Numbered from the stretch's first letter, positions 15,227 to 24,321 are shown. The stretch is 64,000 bases of DNA from Lachnospiraceae bacterium (GCA_017473115.1 JAFUNC010000004.1:62001-126000); one strand, 5' to 3'. The notes: generated by a model not told the origin, from the sequence alone. Made by a program: numbers and translations.

Positions 15227-16135
15227 TTATCGTAATTTCTCCAATAAATTAACAAAATATTCCGGCAAAGGTGCATTTACTTCGATGTATTCACCGGTTC
15301 TTGGATGTATAAAGCCTAATGTTTGTGCATGTAACACCTGTCCTTGTGTGTGATACAAATCCTTACTGCTACCATAAACAGTATCTCCTAACAAAGGATG
15401 TCCTTTGCTCGCCATATGAACACGGATTTGATGGGTTCTTCCCGTTTCTAATTGAAATTGTGCATAGGCATGACCCTTTAGGTGTTCCAATATTTTATAA
15501 TGTGTAATTGCTTCGCGACCATTTGGAACAACCGCCATTTTTTTACGTTCTGTAGGATGTCGGCCAATGGGCGCATTCACGGTTCCTTCTTCTTCCGGGA
15601 AATTACCGACAATGATCGCCTTATATATTCTTTTTATGGAATGTTCTTTTAACTGTGCAGCAATTGAATTGTGCGCAAAATCATTTTTACAAATAATCAA
15701 AGAGCCGGTGGTATCCCGGTCGATACGATGTACAATTCCGGGACGCATTACTCCGTTAATACCAGACAAATCATCCTTACAATGATACATTAAGGCATTC
15801 ACCAACGTATCTTCATAATGTCCTGCTGCAGGATGAACTACCATTCCTTTTGGCTTGTTTACAACCAAAACATCCTTATCCTCGTATAAAATGTCCAAAG
15901 GGATGTTTTCGGCCTTGATTTCGGGTTCTACGGCCTCAGGAAGGCATACTATGATTTCATCGTCTGCTTTCACCGCATAACCGGGCTTTACAGTCTTGGA
16001 ATTCACACTCACATGACCTTCTTTTATTAATTTTTGAAGATAACTTCTGGACACCGTATCAATCCATTCATTAATACAAACGTCCAAACGTTCCCCTTCT
16101 GATTCCATGGGAACCTGAAATCTTAATGTTTCCAT
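15227..16135 (-). CDS. RluA/RluD family 23S rRNA pseudouridine synthase
   Basis: 302 residues. An S4 RNA-binding domain (~1-75; RLDVCINEWI, SYLQKLIKEGHVSVN) precedes the catalytic domain. The catalytic aspartate is D139 in GIVHRIDRDTTG, the same number as in E. coli RluD. A later ETGRTHQIRVHMA motif is also family-typical. RluD makes pseudouridines in helix 69 of 23S rRNA; the Bacillus homologue is ylyB. The start overlaps the stop of the upstream AroB-like gene by one base (TAATG), so the two are translationally coupled. Confidence 0.92.
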   Translation of the reverse strand: METLRFQVPMESEGERLDVCINEWIDTVSRSYLQKLIKEGHVSVNSKTVKPGYAVKADDEIIVCLPEAVEPEIKAENIPLDILYEDKDVLVVNKPKGMVVHPAAGHYEDTLVNALMYHCKDDLSGINGVMRPGIVHRIDRDTTGSLIICKNDFAHNSIAAQLKEHSIKRIYKAIIVGNFPEEEGTVNAPIGRHPTERKKMAVVPNGREAITHYKILEHLKGHAYAQFQLETGRTHQIRVHMASKGHPLLGDTVYGSSKDLYHTQGQVLHAQTLGFIHPRTGEYIEVNAPLPEYFVNLLEKLR

Positions 16136-17193
16136 TATTCGTTCGCATCCTCATCAAAATAAATCTGTTCCAACGCTTCTTTTACAAGTTCCGCTGTAGG
16201 AGCAGTATCAACCGCTAATTTGCCCAATTTACGGATATAAACACATTCCTCTGCACAACATAGCGCTAAGTTCTTTTTTGACATTACTTCCAGTAATTCA
16301 TCAACTGAGGCAAATGTCTGTGTAATGGAAAGACCAAAAAATACAAACATATCGCGAATTTCGTAAAATTCTTCCATGGAAAGCAATTCTTTTTTCCATG
16401 ATAAATAGGTTTGACATACAAGAGCAAGGGAAGTCAGATCCGCTTCTGACAATTCATTGTTTGCAGATTTTAACAAATAACGAAAATCTTCCGCATAAGG
16501 CAGGTAAGAACGTTCTTTGGCCGTATCCTTTTCAATTCGCTCTTTCCAAACCATAAATCCTCGCTGAACTAATTCAAAAACAGATTCTTCCTCTCCGTCC
16601 GTTAATTCATACATATTGGAAATCATCCACTCAAACATAGATGCTTTATATGAAATTGACAATTTAAATGCAGACGCGATTCCATCTAAAAACTGCAAAG
16701 GCGAAGCCTTTGTAAGAATAGACAAATCCACATAAACTGCTTGGGGCAAAATTTCTTTTCGGATGACCGTTCCCGTTTCATTCACAAGCGGTCGTATGCT
16801 AATACCCGCAAACATTGAATACGGTGTTACAGGTACCATAACCATTGATATTTTAGATTCATTTACGGAAAGCGTCTGATATAAAACATCAAGAACAAAT
16901 GAATCTGATAACACAACAAAGACATAGTCTTCTTTTCTCTTGGAAATAAACTCTGATATACCGGAATTCTTCATATCATCCGTTTCTGTCAGTTTATAGA
17001 TTTCTTCTTTGGGAAATGCATCACACCAGGTTTTCCAAACTTCATTTTCTATGGTATCGCTGCAAATAACAGCAATTTTCTTTGCTTTTATACCGCAAAT
17101 ATCCTTAAATACATCCCATTGAGAAGCATCTTTATAAAAATAAACACAAAAACGACTGCTTTTATTCTTTTCAACATAAATTGTATCGTACAT
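16135..17193 (-). CDS. Degenerate 3-dehydroquinate-synthase-like protein, no histidines
   Basis: 352 residues. The middle follows the AroB pattern: a strand VMVPVTPYSM where AroB has the PTTLLA motif, then RPLVNETGTVIRKEILPQAV for the K...N...K-N..G.f..P..V block, VDLSILT for the YxDxxxL part and FLDGIASAFKLSI in place of SGxAExxKxA. However the zinc ligand glutamate is replaced, and I find no histidine anywhere in the protein, so the three metal ligands (E, H, H) of dehydroquinate synthase are absent. It cannot be a canonical DHQ synthase. No aro genes are nearby; it is coupled to rluD by a one-base overlap. A regulatory or structural role is possible; function unknown. Confidence 0.6.
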   Translation of the reverse strand: MYDTIYVEKNKSSRFCVYFYKDASQWDVFKDICGIKAKKIAVICSDTIENEVWKTWCDAFPKEEIYKLTETDDMKNSGISEFISKRKEDYVFVVLSDSFVLDVLYQTLSVNESKISMVMVPVTPYSMFAGISIRPLVNETGTVIRKEILPQAVYVDLSILTKASPLQFLDGIASAFKLSISYKASMFEWMISNMYELTDGEEESVFELVQRGFMVWKERIEKDTAKERSYLPYAEDFRYLLKSANNELSEADLTSLALVCQTYLSWKKELLSMEEFYEIRDMFVFFGLSITQTFASVDELLEVMSKKNLALCCAEECVYIRKLGKLAVDTAPTAELVKEALEQIYFDEDANE

Positions 17194-17217
17194 ATACTAC
17201 TCTTCCTCTTTTATATT

Positions 17218-17244
17218 AAAAACTTCCCGTCCTCAGGCGGGAAG
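17218..17244 (-). terminator. Terminator after sepF
   Basis: On the minus strand CTTCCCG, 8-nt loop, CGGGAAG, then TTTTT. It separates sepF from the AroB-like/rluD pair. Confidence 0.75.
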
Positions 17245-17269
17245 CTTTCTTTTGTCATATCATTTAATT

Positions 17270-17764
17270 TTACTGAATATCAGGAACATCGATGGAACCA
17301 CCACCAAGAATTTCCTGGAAATCACCGGAAATATCAACTGACTTCGGTGTGATAATAAAAATATAATGTGAAATCTTCTGCATGTTACCGGAGATTGCAT
17401 AGCAGGAACCTGAGGTAAAGTCAATGATTCTCTGGGCAATGTCCATATCAAGACCTTCCAAATTTAAAACAACTGTGCGATTACTTAATAAAGTATCTGT
17501 AATTTCTCTACCTTCTTCAATCGATGTAGGTTTAATAACGCAAACTTTCATACCGCCTCCATTATTGTTGTTATTTCTTTTATTCTGCTTTATGGGAGTA
17601 ACTTTAGAAATTTTCTTAGGTTTCTCTTCTACATACTGTTCATCCTGTTTTGTATGCTCTTCTTCCTCTGCAACACCATCATCATAGTAGCCTTCTTCAT
17701 CGCCCTCATATGTATCACTATCATTTAACTGCATTGCATTTAAAAATTTGTCCATCATTCCCAT
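17270..17764 (-). CDS. sepF: Cell division protein SepF
   Basis: 164 residues: an N-terminal membrane-targeting helix (MGMMDKFLNAMQL), an acidic/Asn-rich linker (~15-85), and the SepF core (~85-150: MKVCVIKPTSIEEGREITDT, TVVLNLEGLDMDIAQRIIDF). SepF binds the FtsZ C-terminus and tethers and bundles filaments at the septum. I chose the ATG at 17764, 7 nt after AAGGAGAC; upstream in-frame GTG codons overlap that site. It follows yggS 30 bp downstream, the conserved Gram-positive order. Confidence 0.93.
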   Translation of the reverse strand: MGMMDKFLNAMQLNDSDTYEGDEEGYYDDGVAEEEEHTKQDEQYVEEKPKKISKVTPIKQNKRNNNNNGGGMKVCVIKPTSIEEGREITDTLLSNRTVVLNLEGLDMDIAQRIIDFTSGSCYAISGNMQKISHYIFIITPKSVDISGDFQEILGGGSIDVPDIQ

Positions 17765-17794
17765 CGTTAATGTCTCCTTCACCACATAAACTGA

Positions 17795-18499
17795 TTAAAT
17801 ATTATAATTTCTCTCGCCAAAAATACCGGTTCCGACTCTTACAAATGTAGCGCCTTCTTCGATAGCCACTTCATAATCGCCGGTCATCCCCATAGATAAT
17901 TCTCCGACACTTATATTATCAGTTTTTTCGCTTTGTATGTCAACCATTAATTGCTTTAAATCAACAAAATATTGACGATTTTCTTCCGGATTCTCTACAT
18001 ATGGTGCAATTGTCATTAATCCGCACACTTTTAGACCGGGTAGGTCAACAACCTCTTTATAAAAATTCAGTACTTCTTCAGTCAACAAACCAAACTTTGT
18101 TTCTTCTTGTGCGACATTCACTTCCAAAAGAATCTTAACTACTACATTTTTCTTTAATGCTTCTTTGCTGATTTCTTTGGCAAGTTTTATACTGTCGACA
18201 CTGTGAATCATATATACTTTATCAACAATATACTTTACTTTGTTAGTCTGCAAATGACCAATCATATGCCAACGGATATCTAAAGGAAGTTGAGGATACT
18301 TGTCCATAATTTCCTGAACTTTATTTTCTCCAAAATCCCTGCAACCGCAATCATATACTTCCTTTAACATTTCCACAGGTTTTGTTTTACTGACGGCAAT
18401 TAAGGTAACATCCTTCCGGTCACGTCCTGCTTTATCACAGGAGCATTGTACTTTCTCCAGAACATTCTCATAATTTTCTTTTAAAAATGACTGACTCAT
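17795..18499 (-). CDS. YggS/PLPBP family pyridoxal-phosphate homeostasis protein
   Basis: 234 residues with the PLP-binding lysine K38 in LIAVSKTKPV, plus DFGENKVQE, RWHMIGHLQTNKVKY and a C-terminal SMGMTGDYEVAIEEGATFVR segment. The family binds PLP in a TIM barrel like alanine racemase and buffers PLP and amino-acid pools; no enzyme reaction is known. Directly upstream of sepF, as ylmE is in Bacillus. Confidence 0.93.
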   Translation of the reverse strand: MSQSFLKENYENVLEKVQCSCDKAGRDRKDVTLIAVSKTKPVEMLKEVYDCGCRDFGENKVQEIMDKYPQLPLDIRWHMIGHLQTNKVKYIVDKVYMIHSVDSIKLAKEISKEALKKNVVVKILLEVNVAQEETKFGLLTEEVLNFYKEVVDLPGLKVCGLMTIAPYVENPEENRQYFVDLKQLMVDIQSEKTDNISVGELSMGMTGDYEVAIEEGATFVRVGTGIFGERNYNI

Positions 18500-18563
18500 T
18501 TGATAGACTGCCTTTCATTATAAAATTCCGATTACAATTCAAAAACTATAACCATCACATAAT

Positions 18564-19964
18564 TTATTCGTACAAAAGCGCATCATCCGTTACGCTACTT
18601 GCATCCAATACAATATAATCATAAGCATTCAAACCATATTCCGTATTGGATTTAACAATGGCATATTCATCATTCTGGTATAAAATAATAATCTGCCTGA
18701 AATCCGCATAACCCTTGTTCATATTGTATACACCAATCAATGTTGCCTTTTTGCTGACAGCATATTTTTCACCGGAATCCTGACTGATTAAATAATCTCC
18801 GATACGAAGACTCTCATCACTTACATAATAATCTGTTTCGGTTTCATTATAAACGGTCAACTCGATTTCTTCAGCCGATAACGTACCATCTTCCTTATAC
18901 GCTTCACGCACAAAAATAAATGTACCGTCGTTGCCTGCTTCTTTACTCATAAAAGTTTTAGGAATCAGGAAGAATTCCTGCTCCGCAATGGCAGAATTCG
19001 GTATTTTTAACCCCTGCTCTTCTTCCGTAATCAATTCAATATCAATAAAACGTTCCGTACAGAAGTTTACAACCGAATTATTTAATCCTAAAATACAATA
19101 AAATTCATCTCCCGAATTAAATATTTCGGTGGATGCCCATGAAATATCCTGGGTTTTTAAAAATTTCACCTGGACATATTCTGCTTCCTGCAATTCCTTG
19201 GCACGTTCTTCCGTTACAGGAATTACAACAGACCAAATTTCTGATTTTACAAACTTATAAACCGCATCTCCGGGCGCAACCAACTCATTGTTAATCAGTT
19301 GTGTTTTTTCATAGTCTTTTTTTTCAAAGGTTTCTTTTGTCACATCCTGCGGTTGTAAATCTTCATAACCGTCCGTATGATATACCACATAACCGCTGCG
19401 CGGCGCATTACATAATTTTACACCATAAGCAACCGTACCGTTTTGCAGTTCATCAATACTGTTTAAAATATTTAAATTTGCAAGTTTTAAGGAAGTACCC
19501 TGCAAATCATATTTAAAACCGTAAACATCCGAAAATTGTTCCGGGTCAAAATCTTTCACAAAACTGACAATATCACCTTTTATCTGATTTAAATCTTCAT
19601 CGGACAAGGTATTTTCTCCTAAGGTATCCGATTGCAACATCTCTGTTAATTTGCCGTTTCCGTCGACTGTATAAACCAAATCACCGCAAGCCACTTTTTC
19701 GGATTCCCTGGCATAATAATTCACATAACCTGCATCCTGGGTTGTAACCACTTCTTCATCACGTATTACAATGCCGTTATACACATTATTAACCGATAAA
19801 GAACCCATCTTTACTTCATATCCCACTACAGGATTGGAACGCATATACAAAATTACACAAATAACAACATAGATTGCGATTACAACAAAAATCAGCATAC
19901 CTATGTTGAAATTTATGGGTTTTTTGAATTTTTCAACTTTATTTGTTCTAACGTTCGATGCCAT
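18564..19964 (-). CDS. HlyD-like single-pass membrane protein of the sepF region
   Basis: 466 residues. A basic N-terminus, one membrane helix (~23-45, MLIFVVIAIYVVICVILYM), then an extracytoplasmic beta-rich region: a lipoyl-like hairpin (GSLSVNNVYNGIVIRDEEVV...AGYVNYYARESEKVACGDLV) and C-terminal segments recalling HlyD adaptors (LKIPNSAIAEQEFF). Clostridial genomes carry such HlyD-like proteins beside yggS-sepF, so a role in envelope or division is suspected rather than export; no ABC transporter is nearby. Start ATG at 19964 follows AAAGGTGA; a GTG three codons earlier lies inside that site. Confidence 0.7.
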   Translation of the reverse strand: MASNVRTNKVEKFKKPINFNIGMLIFVVIAIYVVICVILYMRSNPVVGYEVKMGSLSVNNVYNGIVIRDEEVVTTQDAGYVNYYARESEKVACGDLVYTVDGNGKLTEMLQSDTLGENTLSDEDLNQIKGDIVSFVKDFDPEQFSDVYGFKYDLQGTSLKLANLNILNSIDELQNGTVAYGVKLCNAPRSGYVVYHTDGYEDLQPQDVTKETFEKKDYEKTQLINNELVAPGDAVYKFVKSEIWSVVIPVTEERAKELQEAEYVQVKFLKTQDISWASTEIFNSGDEFYCILGLNNSVVNFCTERFIDIELITEEEQGLKIPNSAIAEQEFFLIPKTFMSKEAGNDGTFIFVREAYKEDGTLSAEEIELTVYNETETDYYVSDESLRIGDYLISQDSGEKYAVSKKATLIGVYNMNKGYADFRQIIILYQNDEYAIVKSNTEYGLNAYDYIVLDASSVTDDALLYE

Positions 19965-20018
19965 TAAAATCACCTTTATATCCGCTGTTGTTTAACCAAC
20001 GAAAAACAATTCACTCAA

Positions 20019-20048
20019 AATAAAAAGCCCCGGAGCCCCGAGGCTTTC
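20019..20048 (-). terminator. Terminator after the small P-loop gene
   Basis: On the minus strand AAGCCTCGG, short loop, then CCGGGGCTT with one T-G pair, followed by TTTTTATTTT. Confidence 0.75.
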
Positions 20049-20094
20049 TTAATTTCATTTTCATTAAAATGCTTGAGGCGCTTTTATGTAAGTC

Positions 20095-20514
20095 TTATAA
20101 CTCAACCATTACTCTATCCTTCAATGCTTCAGGAATAGGTCCTTTTGAAGTTGAAACAGAAAGGAACATATCAACATTGAATTTCTCACTGATTACTTCA
20201 AGATCGGTAACAACCTTCTCCAAAGTGTCTACAGTGCAATTTGCCAAACCAAGGAAATTATCAAAATACATCTGCTGTAAATCGTGATCCTGTGAAATAA
20301 TACCTGACAGGAAACCAATGAACATATCACTGCTGCTTACAAGATATTCGGATACATTAATCAAACGAATCTTATTATTCAATTCATACATGTGTTTTGT
20401 GGAAGAATCAAGGAATACAACGTTACCTAAAATTTCCTTTACGTCTGTATTTACCTTCTCAAGTAATACCTTTGATTTTCCTTTACCATTATCGCCAATA
20501 ATCATACGAACCAT
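20095..20514 (-). CDS. Small P-loop protein of unknown function
   Basis: 139 residues. It opens MVRMIIGDNGKGKSKVLLEK, where GDNGKGKS is a full Walker A motif (GxxxxGKS), followed by a strand NVVFLDSSTKHMYELNNKIR and an ELIS-like region TVDTLEKVVTDLEVISEKFN that could hold the Walker B equivalent. The ATG at 20514 is preferred over the ATG at 20532 because GGGGGTG lies 9 nt before it. Genes like this in Lachnospiraceae are annotated as hypothetical or, weakly, as PilT-like; I cannot support a specific function. It is a single-gene unit between terminator-like hairpins, next to the cell-shape cluster. Confidence 0.65.
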   Translation of the reverse strand: MVRMIIGDNGKGKSKVLLEKVNTDVKEILGNVVFLDSSTKHMYELNNKIRLINVSEYLVSSSDMFIGFLSGIISQDHDLQQMYFDNFLGLANCTVDTLEKVVTDLEVISEKFNVDMFLSVSTSKGPIPEALKDRVMVEL

Positions 20515-20602
20515 AATGACATACACCCCCATAGTTATATTTTACATTTTATAAAAAAATGCATTTCGGAAATACATTTTCCGCTCTTCTTAATTATAGT
20601 CG

Positions 20603-20637
20603 ATATAGCATAAAAAGACAACCTTTTTATGCTATAT
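20603..20637. terminator. Perfect 15-bp hairpin downstream of dac
   Basis: ATATAGCATAAAAAG (20603-20617), loop ACAAC, CTTTTTATGCTATAT (20623-20637). The U-run lies in the stem arm, which is unusual, but this is the probable end of the mreB-to-dac cluster. No other gene lies in the 141-bp gap. Confidence 0.6.
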
Positions 20638-20655
20638 ATCATTAAAATATTGCAG

Positions 20656-21639
20656 TTATTTTCCTGCCGCCTCCAAAAGCATATTCATATCATTATATAA
20701 ATTTTCACGCTTATCCGCACGCAAAATTACGGAAATATACGGATTGCCTGCATTGTCCTTAATATAAAGGATTAAACAATTGCCTGCCGCGTTTGTAGTG
20801 CCTGTTTTACCGCCGAGAACGGTAATGCTTTCCGGTGCTTCCACGTTTCCCATAAAATACTGATTCGTATTACGTATTTCAATGGTTTTCTGGTTACCCT
20901 GCGCATCTTTATATACAGATGTATAGGATGTCAACTGTATAATTTCGCGGAATCTCTCATATTGAATGACTTCATTAAAAATTAAATATAAATCATATAC
21001 CGTTGTATAATGGTTTTCAGCCGTCAAACCGTGAGGATTGGTAAAATTCGTACTTGTAGCACCAAGAGCCTTGGCTTCTTCATTCATTAACGCACAGAAA
21101 CTGTCCACATCACCGGAAATATGCTCCGCAATAATCAAACCCACGTCGTTGGCAGAATAAATCAGCAAAACATTCAATGCCTGATCTAAGGTGATGACAT
21201 CTCCGGGCTTAAAATTATAAACCTGCGCTCCCGATTCGGTTATTTTACAATTTTCCGTTACTACAATTTCATCCTGTAAGTTACCGTATTTCAAAGCAAC
21301 CAATGCCGTCATAATTTTGGTTAAACTTGCCGGCGGAAGTTGTTCATAAATATTCTCGGCATAAAGAATCTCTTTTTGGTTCAGGTCAAAAAGACCGGAC
21401 GCATAAGAATACTCCAATTTAACCCCGGGCATAGTAATCTGTGCTCTGGAATCAACACACAACTCGCCTGAAAAAGCAGCCAACGTATCTTCCTCAAAGG
21501 AACTGTTGGTTACCATATAAGCCGAAGAAGGCAACTGACGGGAAAATTCCATTCCGTAATCCGCAGAGCCACAACCGGTCAACGATACAATACAAGATGC
21601 AATTAAAAGTATGGAAATTATCTTATTTGTACATTTCAC
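20656..21639 (-). CDS. D-alanyl-D-alanine carboxypeptidase (S11, PBP5-like), lipoprotein
   Basis: 327 residues. A lipoprotein signal peptide ends in the lipobox LTGC (C23). The serine-peptidase motifs are in order: SxxK at S105-K108 (PPASLTKIM), SxN in IYSANDVGL and KTG in LGGKTGTTNAAG. It trims the terminal D-Ala of peptidoglycan side chains outside the membrane. It lacks the long C-terminal beta domain and amphipathic anchor of DacA; the lipid replaces that anchor. Start is GTG, overlapping the last 17 bp of mgsA, so the two are coupled. Confidence 0.9.
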   Translation of the reverse strand: MKCTNKIISILLIASCIVSLTGCGSADYGMEFSRQLPSSAYMVTNSSFEEDTLAAFSGELCVDSRAQITMPGVKLEYSYASGLFDLNQKEILYAENIYEQLPPASLTKIMTALVALKYGNLQDEIVVTENCKITESGAQVYNFKPGDVITLDQALNVLLIYSANDVGLIIAEHISGDVDSFCALMNEEAKALGATSTNFTNPHGLTAENHYTTVYDLYLIFNEVIQYERFREIIQLTSYTSVYKDAQGNQKTIEIRNTNQYFMGNVEAPESITVLGGKTGTTNAAGNCLILYIKDNAGNPYISVILRADKRENLYNDMNMLLEAAGK

Positions 21640-22018
21640 GCCACTCTAAATCTCCTCTGTCCAAAGACTTTATCAGTAGTTCTGCTGTTGCAAGATTCGT
21701 TGCAAGGGGAATGTTATGCATATCGCATAACTTTACAACATTATTTACATCCGGCTCATGTGATTTGGGATTCAACGGATCACGCAGGAAAATCACAAGG
21801 TCAATCTGATTATGTTCAATCTGTGCCCCAATCTGTTTTTCACCGCCCAAATGTCCGGCCAAAAATTTATGTATGGTTAAGTTTGTCACTTCTTCCACCA
21901 ATCTTCCGGTGGTGCCTGTAGCAAACAATTCATGCTTGCATAAAATACCCCTGTATGCAATACAAAAATTTTGCATTAGTTTCTTCTTTGCATCATGTGC
22001 AATCAAAGCTATGTTCAT
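21623..22018 (-). CDS. mgsA: Methylglyoxal synthase
   Basis: 131 residues: NIALIAHDAKKKLM (catalytic-site histidine), the phosphate loop ATGTTGRLVEE, LAGHLGGEKQIGA and FLRDPLNPKSHEPDVNNVVK. It converts dihydroxyacetone phosphate to methylglyoxal, bypassing lower glycolysis under phosphate limitation. Between rodA and a dac gene, the conserved Clostridial placement though its metabolic role is unrelated to cell shape. Confidence 0.96.
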   Translation of the reverse strand: MNIALIAHDAKKKLMQNFCIAYRGILCKHELFATGTTGRLVEEVTNLTIHKFLAGHLGGEKQIGAQIEHNQIDLVIFLRDPLNPKSHEPDVNNVVKLCDMHNIPLATNLATAELLIKSLDRGDLEWREMYK

Positions 22019-22044
22019 ATTTATACCCCCTGTATAAAACCATT

Positions 22045-23157
22045 CTAATTATTATATTTACGGATTGCCTGCAACCGTACATTTAAAACAAACCCCATTC
22101 CGATATACAAAGCAACCATCGATGTCAAGCCCGCACTTACAAACGGTAAAGGAATACCTGTATTCGGCATCAACCCCGTAGCAACCGAAATATTCAAAAT
22201 GCCCTGGAACCCGATTAAAGCCCCCATACCGGCAGCAATAATTTTACCGGACATATCCTTTGCCTTATAACCTATTATAACACATTCCGCGGCAATTCCA
22301 AAGACCAAAAATACAACCAGACATCCACCGATAAAACCTAACTCTTCACCTATAATTGTAAAAATAAAGTCTGTTTGCGGTTCGGAAATAAAATTACCGT
22401 TTTTCACGGAGTTTACCACATTGTTATTCAATCCCTTACCGGATAACTGACCGGAACCGATGGCCATAATGGAATTTAACTGCTGATATGCCTCTGTCGT
22501 AGCATAATCCTCCGGATGAAGCCAGGCCATAATACGGTTACGCTGATAATCCATGATAATGGTCTGGTCCGGCTGTAAAATCTGTATAAAAAGAATAACC
22601 AGTGTCGGCACTGCAACGCCAAGAATTCCAAACACATATTTGTAAGATATTCCACCCACAAAAAATAAAGTACAAAATACGATAAAAATCATAATTGTGG
22701 TGGATAAATCCGGCTGATTTACAATCAAAAGCAACACCGGTGCAACCAGCACAATTGCCAAAAATAAAATCTTTATATCATTGATTTTTTCCTCATATTT
22801 CATTATAAACTTTGCATAAAACAGAATCAATAGGATTTTTGCCAATTCGGAAGGCTGAAACTGGATACCGATGTCCAGCCAACGTTGTGCACCGCTTACC
22901 TCTTTACCAAAAAATAAAACAAGTAACAAAAGAACCATATTAATGGCATAAATCACCCACCAAAACCGTAAAAACACTCCATAATCAAAGAGAGAAATCA
23001 CAACCATCAGAAAAAGCCCCAGCAAAAACCCCATAAGTTGTTTTTGCTGAAGTTCTTTTTCGGCACTGCCGACTGCTAAAATTCCGATAATACTCAAAGC
23101 AATCAGCATAAGGACCAATTTAAAATCATAGTCTTTAATACGGTACTTTTTAAGCAT
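22045..23157 (-). CDS. rodA: RodA, SEDS peptidoglycan glycosyltransferase
   Basis: 370 residues, about ten membrane helices. SEDS motifs are present: GAQRWLDIGIQFQPSELAKI, NQPDLSTTIM (catalytic aspartate region), SEPQTDFIFTIIGEELGFIG and a final GLMPNTGIPLPFVSAGLTSM. RodA polymerises glycan strands with PBP2 during elongation; its partner gene lies five genes upstream in the same cluster. Start ATG at 23157 follows GGAGAAG; the earlier in-frame ATG lies inside minE. Confidence 0.93.
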   Translation of the reverse strand: MLKKYRIKDYDFKLVLMLIALSIIGILAVGSAEKELQQKQLMGFLLGLFLMVVISLFDYGVFLRFWWVIYAINMVLLLLVLFFGKEVSGAQRWLDIGIQFQPSELAKILLILFYAKFIMKYEEKINDIKILFLAIVLVAPVLLLIVNQPDLSTTIMIFIVFCTLFFVGGISYKYVFGILGVAVPTLVILFIQILQPDQTIIMDYQRNRIMAWLHPEDYATTEAYQQLNSIMAIGSGQLSGKGLNNNVVNSVKNGNFISEPQTDFIFTIIGEELGFIGGCLVVFLVFGIAAECVIIGYKAKDMSGKIIAAGMGALIGFQGILNISVATGLMPNTGIPLPFVSAGLTSMVALYIGMGFVLNVRLQAIRKYNN

Positions 23158-23173
23158 TCTGCTTCTCCATAAA

Positions 23174-23449
23174 CTATTTATTACGTAAATCCAGTATGGG
23201 TATGTTGGCATAAAGAGTAGGTGTTTTGGATGCATTCATACTCTTCATGCCTGTTTTGGAAATCTGGATCTCCATGGTTTCCACATCAATCTTCATATAT
23301 TTGGAGATTACCTCTGCAATATCTGCTTTGATACGCTCCAAAATTTCGGGAGAACAATTTACCCGATCCGAAATCAAAAGGATTTTCAGACGGTCTTTTG
23401 CTACTTCACCGGATTTTTTCTTTTTAAAAACAGAAAATATATTCTTCAC
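23174..23449 (-). CDS. minE: MinE, cell division topological specificity factor
   Basis: 91 residues: an N-terminal amphipathic/basic segment (IFSVFKKKKSGEVAKDRLK), the MinD-binding region RLKILLISDRVNCSPEILER and a C-terminal dimer domain (ADIAEVISKYMKIDVETMEI). MinE drives MinD oscillation. Start is GTG; its ribosome binding site AGGAGGTG overlaps the end of minD, so translation is coupled. MinE is absent from Bacillus, which uses DivIVA/MinJ, but occurs in Clostridia. Confidence 0.94.
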   Translation of the reverse strand: MKNIFSVFKKKKSGEVAKDRLKILLISDRVNCSPEILERIKADIAEVISKYMKIDVETMEIQISKTGMKSMNASKTPTLYANIPILDLRNK

Positions 23450-23452
23450 AGA

Positions 23453-24253
23453 TTACACCTCCTGTTTCTTTTTGAAAATTTCAGAAACTCTGGTCCAAAA
23501 AGTAACCGTTTTGGGAAATTCCATTAGCGGCACTTCCAAGCCCGTCACTCGTTTGGTAATATTCATATATGCAATTCCGGCATATGTATTGGAGCCTACC
23601 AAAGGTTCTCCCTGGTTTGTGGCAATTACCACATTCTCATCATCCGGCACAAAACCAAGAAGCGGAATGGATAAAATATCCACCACGTCATTGATTGACA
23701 TCATATCTCCGCGTTTAATCAAATCATTACGGACACGATTGACCACCAAATCAATTTTATTAAAATCATTTGCTTCCAAAAGCCCGATAATGCGGTCAGC
23801 ATCCCGAATGGCTGATACTTCCGGTGTTGTAACCACAATGGCTCTGTCTGCGGCTGCAATTGCATTCTGAAATCCTTGTTCAATTCCTGCAGGACAATCA
23901 AGAATCACATAATCATATTGTTCTTTCAAGGCTGCAATCATCTTTTTCATTTGTCCGGGATTTACGGACGATTTATCGCGTGTTTGCGCGGAAGGCATTA
24001 AATAAAGAGACGGATATCGCTTATCTTTAATCAAAGCCTGCTTAATACGGCAATTCCCTTCTACAACATCTACAAGATTATATACGATACGATTTTCAAG
24101 TCCCATAACAACGTCTAAATTTCTCAAACCGATATCCGTATCAATCAAAACAACTTTTTTACCCAAAGAAGCAAGACCTGTACCGACATTTGCAGAGGTT
24201 GTGGTCTTACCAACCCCGCCTTTACCCGATGTAACGACAATTACTTCACTCAT
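23453..24253 (-). CDS. minD: MinD, septum-site-determining ATPase
   Basis: 266 residues. The deviant Walker A GKGGVGKTT lies at residues 10-18, followed by DTDIGLRNLDVVMGLENR, the Walker B-like strand VILDCPAGIEQG and a C-terminal amphipathic membrane-targeting helix (WTRVSEIFKKKQEV). It recruits MinC to the membrane. Start ATG at 24253 after GGAGGA; an ATG four codons earlier overlaps that site. minE follows 3 bp downstream. Confidence 0.96.
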   Translation of the reverse strand: MSEVIVVTSGKGGVGKTTTSANVGTGLASLGKKVVLIDTDIGLRNLDVVMGLENRIVYNLVDVVEGNCRIKQALIKDKRYPSLYLMPSAQTRDKSSVNPGQMKKMIAALKEQYDYVILDCPAGIEQGFQNAIAAADRAIVVTTPEVSAIRDADRIIGLLEANDFNKIDLVVNRVRNDLIKRGDMMSINDVVDILSIPLLGFVPDDENVVIATNQGEPLVGSNTYAGIAYMNITKRVTGLEVPLMEFPKTVTFWTRVSEIFKKKQEV

Positions 24254-24321
24254 ACAATCCTCCATATTCTGCTTTTTATAAAAAAGCGAACGTATTAAGA
24301 AATATTTGTCATCTGATATGT

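Noticed and set aside
23226..23870. Long open frame (214 codons) on the plus strand opposite minD/minE
   Set aside because: It lies antisense to clearly conserved minD and minE, has no ribosome binding site and no recognisable domain.
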